From Nonomuraea sediminis (GTDB lineage Bacteria; Actinomycetota; Actinomycetes; Streptosporangiales; Streptosporangiaceae): 64,000 nt of DNA. Made by a program: the position numbers and the translations under genes. The notes beneath the pieces were generated by a model. That model was not told the origin of the DNA and did not search any database. It worked only from the letters and a program-made list of their open reading frames with translations. Of this stretch, positions 61,680 through 64,000 are shown piece by piece. The DNA is taken from assembly GCF_018531495.1 (NCBI RefSeq), contig NZ_JAHDTI010000006.1:245658-309657 (forward strand). The letters run 5' to 3'. The stretch's first letter is position 1, and the number at the start of each line of letters is the position of its first letter.

Positions 61680-61986
61680 AGCCTCCCCACGCGCAATCAA
61701 CATCGCCCCGCGTAAGCACCTCGCCCGCATCCGCTTCGGACCCCACATCCTCCCGCGGGACGGCACCCAGCGCGCGGTCAACGTCACCCGCGTAAGCACC
61801 TCGCCGAACCCTCGTCGTCCTGCAAGCACACCACCGCGCGCGAGATCAACGTCGCCGCACCTCGCCGAACCCTCGTCGGGACCCATGTCGTCCTGCGAGG
61901 ACACCATCTGGCGCAGATCGCAAAGGACCTCGCTTTCCTCCCGGGACCCACGTCGCCCCACGTGAGCACTTCGTCGCGACCGTTCC
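61680..61986. repeat. Gene-free stretch of degenerate tandem repeats
   Basis: Recurring phrases include CGTAAGCACCTCGCC (61709 and about 61791), CACCTCGCCGAACCCTCGTCG (twice) and (G/T)CAACGTC. The unit is about 80-90 bases but much diverged. No gene is supported. Both flanking genes (glycosidase, Lrp) converge on it. Confidence 0.5.
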
Positions 61987-62454
61987 CTAGGTGCGGGCGC
62001 GGTCGGGGAGGTAGCCGCGGTCGGGTTTGACTGACTTCATCGCCAGGTGCGAGGTGAGTTGGGCGACCCCGGGGAGGTTCAGCAGGACGTCCGTGCGCAG
62101 CCGCTCGTACGCTTCCAGGTCCGCCACCGCGATCCGCAGCAGGTAGTCGGGATCCCCGAAGAGCCGATGGGCCTCCACGACCTCGGGGATCTCCGCCACC
62201 GTCCGCTCGAACTCGGCGATGGTGTCGTGATCCTCGTACCTCATCACCACCGTGACGAACGACAGGAACCCCGCCCCCACCGCCGCCCCGTCAAGCAGCG
62301 CCCGGTAGCCGCGGATCACGCCCGACTCCTCCAGCGCCCGCACCCTCCGCAGGCACGGCGACGGCGTCAGCCCCACCCGGTCGGCGAGCTCGGTGTTGCT
62401 CAGCCGCCCGTCCTCCTCCAGCTCGCGCAGGATCCTGCGATCGATCCGGTCCAT
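61987..62454 (-). CDS. Lrp/AsnC family transcriptional regulator
   Basis: A 155-residue regulator. The N-terminal HTH is MDRIDRRILRELEEDGRLSNTELADRVGLTPSPCLRRVRALE, and the RAM ligand domain includes VVEAHRLFGDPDYLLRIAVADLEAYE with the conserved Gly-Asp turn. It should sense an amino acid and form octamers on DNA. It is divergent from a LysE-type exporter, a classic regulator-exporter pair, with 83 bases between. The ATG at 62454 begins the family N-terminus; an ATG 18 bases upstream is possible. Confidence 0.92.
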   Translation of the reverse strand: MDRIDRRILRELEEDGRLSNTELADRVGLTPSPCLRRVRALEESGVIRGYRALLDGAAVGAGFLSFVTVVMRYEDHDTIAEFERTVAEIPEVVEAHRLFGDPDYLLRIAVADLEAYERLRTDVLLNLPGVAQLTSHLAMKSVKPDRGYLPDRART

Positions 62455-62537
62455 AGCGCAATATCCTGCCACTGCCCCCCTCGTTCCGGCCGCGATCGGT
62501 CATCGGCTGCCAACCCGATCGTCCTACGGTCAGGGGT

Positions 62538-63164
62538 ATGGACACCCACGCGATCGTCCTGTTCCTGGGCGTGGACCTCCTGCTGATCCTCACGCCAGGA
62601 CCGGACTTCCTCTACATCGTGGCCCGCAGCCTCGGCCAGGGCCGCCGCGCCGGGCTCACCGCCGTCGCGGGCATCAGCTCCGGCTATGTCATCCACAGCT
62701 TCCTCGCCGCGGCCGGCCTCGTCGCGCTCCTGCGCGCCGTCCCCGCCGCCCTGCCCATCATCAGGTACGGCGGCGCCGCCTACCTGGCCTTCCTGGCGGT
62801 ACGCACCCTGCTGACCCTGCGCCGCTCAGGAGCGGTCCCCACGGAACTGGCCCCCGAAAGCACGGGAACGGTGCTCCGCCAGAGCCTGCTCACCGCCCTG
62901 CTCAACCCCAAGGGCCTCCTGCTCTACCTGTCCCTGATACCGCAGTTCATCACCCCCGACGCACCGATGCCGGTCGGCCTCCAACTCCTCGCCCTCGGCC
63001 TGCTCCACGTGGTGTGCTGCGGCACGCTCTACGCCCTCTTCGCCGTGACGGTCGCCCGAATAGGCCGCACCTTCACCAGAACCCCCAAGGCCGCCCGCCG
63101 CATGACCGCCCTCTCAGGCGTAATGCTCCTGGTGGTCTCCGCAGTAACCCTCCGCCCCAACTAG
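62538..63164 (+). CDS. LysE family amino acid exporter
   Basis: A 208-residue membrane protein of the LysE/RhtB type with about six spans. The signature LLLILTPGPDFLYIVARSLGQGRRAG is near the N-terminus, and LLNPKGLLLYLSLIPQFI is the mid-protein motif. It exports amino acids or homoserine lactone-like compounds by proton exchange. It is divergent from the Lrp regulator that most likely controls it. The substrate is unknown. Confidence 0.92.
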   Translation: MDTHAIVLFLGVDLLLILTPGPDFLYIVARSLGQGRRAGLTAVAGISSGYVIHSFLAAAGLVALLRAVPAALPIIRYGGAAYLAFLAVRTLLTLRRSGAVPTELAPESTGTVLRQSLLTALLNPKGLLLYLSLIPQFITPDAPMPVGLQLLALGLLHVVCCGTLYALFAVTVARIGRTFTRTPKAARRMTALSGVMLLVVSAVTLRPN

Positions 63165-63223
63165 CCCCCACCCCAGCCCCACAAACCCAACCACCCCACG
63201 ACCTGGCCCGGCTCCACTGCGAC

Positions 63224-63610
63224 CACGCCACAGGACGCGCCCAGCGCCCCGGAACCGCGAAAGGGCCAGCCACCACGCGGACGGCCCGCAGGGACCTGCC
63301 CCGCCACGCCAACCGCATGGGACTGCCCCCTGGCGGCCACGTCGCAAGACGCGAGCGGCGCCCCGGAAGCACGAAAGGGCCGCCCACACCGTGGACAGCC
63401 CCGCGGGGAACGCTGCCCAACCCGCCCCACCGCCAGGCCGGCCCGGTGGGGAACACGTCGCGAGACGCGAGCGACGCCCGAAACCAGGAAAGGGCCGCCC
63501 ATAGTGGACGGCCCTCAGAACGAGCTGCACGCCAACGCCACCGCCTGGGATAGCCCCGGTGTGAGCACGTCGTAAGACGCGAGCGGTGCCCTGGAAGCAG
63601 GAGGGGCCCC
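63224..63610. repeat. Four degenerate tandem repeats of about 114 bp next to the rRNA operon
   Basis: Cores of the form CACGTCGCAAGACGCGAGCG occur near 63224 (diverged), 63338, 63454 and 63566, spaced 114, 116 and 112 bases. Each is followed by a CCGGAA(G/C)-type block and GAAAGGGCC. They lie downstream of the rrn terminator and after the LysE gene; the 526-bp stretch 63165-63690 has no supported gene. Confidence 0.7.
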
Positions 63611-63643
63611 CGGGCCACCCCGAAGGAACACCCCTCTGAAACG

Positions 63644-63679
63644 CGGAAAGGCCCACCCCGCCCGGGGTGGGCCTTTCCG
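63644..63679 (-). terminator. rRNA operon terminator
   Basis: A perfect 16-bp stem (CGGAAAGGCCCACCCC) with a 4-base loop, 11 bases after the 3' end of 5S rRNA on the minus strand, followed by a short GTTTC. Typical of actinobacterial rrn ends. Confidence 0.9.
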
Positions 63680-63690
63680 TATGAAAATTT

Positions 63691-63808
63691 GTGCGGCGGC
63701 GACCTACTCTCCCACACCCTCCCGAGTGCAGTACCATCGGCGCAGAGAAGCTTAACTTCCGGGTTCGGAATGTAACCGGGTGTTTCCTTCCCGCCATAAC
63801 CACCGCAA
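63691..63808 (-). rRNA. 5S ribosomal RNA
   Basis: About 118 bases. The minus strand carries the conserved CCGAACCCGGAAGTTAAGC core, and the 5' and 3' ends (TGCGGTGG and CCGCCGCA) pair as helix I. It is the last gene of an rrn operon reading right to left. Exact mature ends may differ by 1-2 bases. Confidence 0.95.
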
Positions 63809-63881
63809 CCCCTCGAGACCATTTGTTGTCTCAGAATTGCGTAGTGGACGCGAGCAAACAACTCAAAAGAGTCTGCTTTGT

Positions 63882-64000
63882 GGTCAAGTCCTCGGCCTAT
63901 TAGTACCGGTCAGCTCCACACGTTACCGCGCTTCCACCTCCGGCCTATCAACCCGGTCGTCTACCGGGAGCCTTACCCCCTCACAGGGTGGGAGACCTCA
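63882..64000 (-). rRNA. 23S ribosomal RNA, 3' end only
   Basis: The minus strand contains the conserved 3' text GTACTAATAGGCCGAGG and CTTGACC. The gene continues beyond the window. The 73-base spacer to 5S (63809-63881) holds no tRNA. The 3' end is placed where the terminal helix should close; it could be off by several bases. Confidence 0.9.

Noticed and set aside
63691..63903. Short plus-strand frame
   Set aside because: It lies within 5S rRNA and the 5S-23S spacer.

Overview
The window is chromosomal DNA from a high-GC actinobacterium. Signs of this are strong G/C bias at third codon positions, frequent GTG starts, F420-type luciferase-like enzymes, PASTA kinases, SARP and PucR regulators, non-mevalonate isoprenoid genes and a 23S-5S rRNA end. 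Gene types and order fit Streptosporangiales (Nonomuraea-like), but the genus is an inference. No phage, CRISPR array, transposase or tRNA gene was seen.

Layout. 1-9.4 kb: a short-chain dehydrogenase, a dienelactone hydrolase-like enzyme and a branched-chain-amino-acid-type ABC importer (livG; a LivH-LivM-LivF triple fusion joined by repetitive linkers; a lipoprotein binding protein), divergent from a zinc alcohol dehydrogenase. 9.4-16.7 kb: epoxide-hydrolase-like enzyme, SARP-like regulator, small secreted repeat protein, MMPL exporter with divergent TetR, a lone ketosynthase and a ROK regulator. 16.8-21.6 kb: Gfo/Idh/MocA oxidoreductase, a relic of a sugar ABC permease and two receptor-like Ser/Thr kinases. 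21.6-26.1 kb: three luciferase-like monooxygenases, a TetR and two SRPBCC-like proteins. 26-36 kb: XRE regulator, NmrA-like proteins, a HipA-like/DUF3037 pair, secreted hydrolases and GNAT, interspersed with a family of long inverted-repeat elements. 35.7-38.1 kb: ispG and dxr. 38.3-40.5 kb: two secreted trypsin-like proteases.

40.9-57.5 kb is a nitrogen/carbon catabolic island: gabT with divergent PucR, a succinate-semialdehyde-type dehydrogenase, a PotD-like binding protein, methylmalonate-semialdehyde dehydrogenase with a class III transaminase, an alternative oxidase, an MFS exporter with its TetR, an acyl-CoA synthetase, a second PucR and a cupin. It suggests breakdown of GABA, polyamine or beta-alanine carbon, with electrons possibly disposed of through the alternative oxidase. 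57.5-64 kb: an O-methyltransferase; a tryptophanyl-tRNA synthetase behind a Trp-Trp leader peptide and attenuator; a small membrane peptide; a secreted phosphodiester glycosidase; an Lrp/LysE exporter pair; then the terminator, 5S and 3' end of 23S rRNA of an rrn operon reading leftwards.

The most unusual items are the triple-fused permease/ATPase, the alternative oxidase with all six di-iron ligands, the trpS attenuator, three phased operators at 53.05 kb, a shared CCAAGC-N4-GCTTGG-type motif in front of four catabolic transcription units, and the inverted-repeat elements whose right ends have become tandem arrays. All functions are read from sequence motifs only; no database search was possible.
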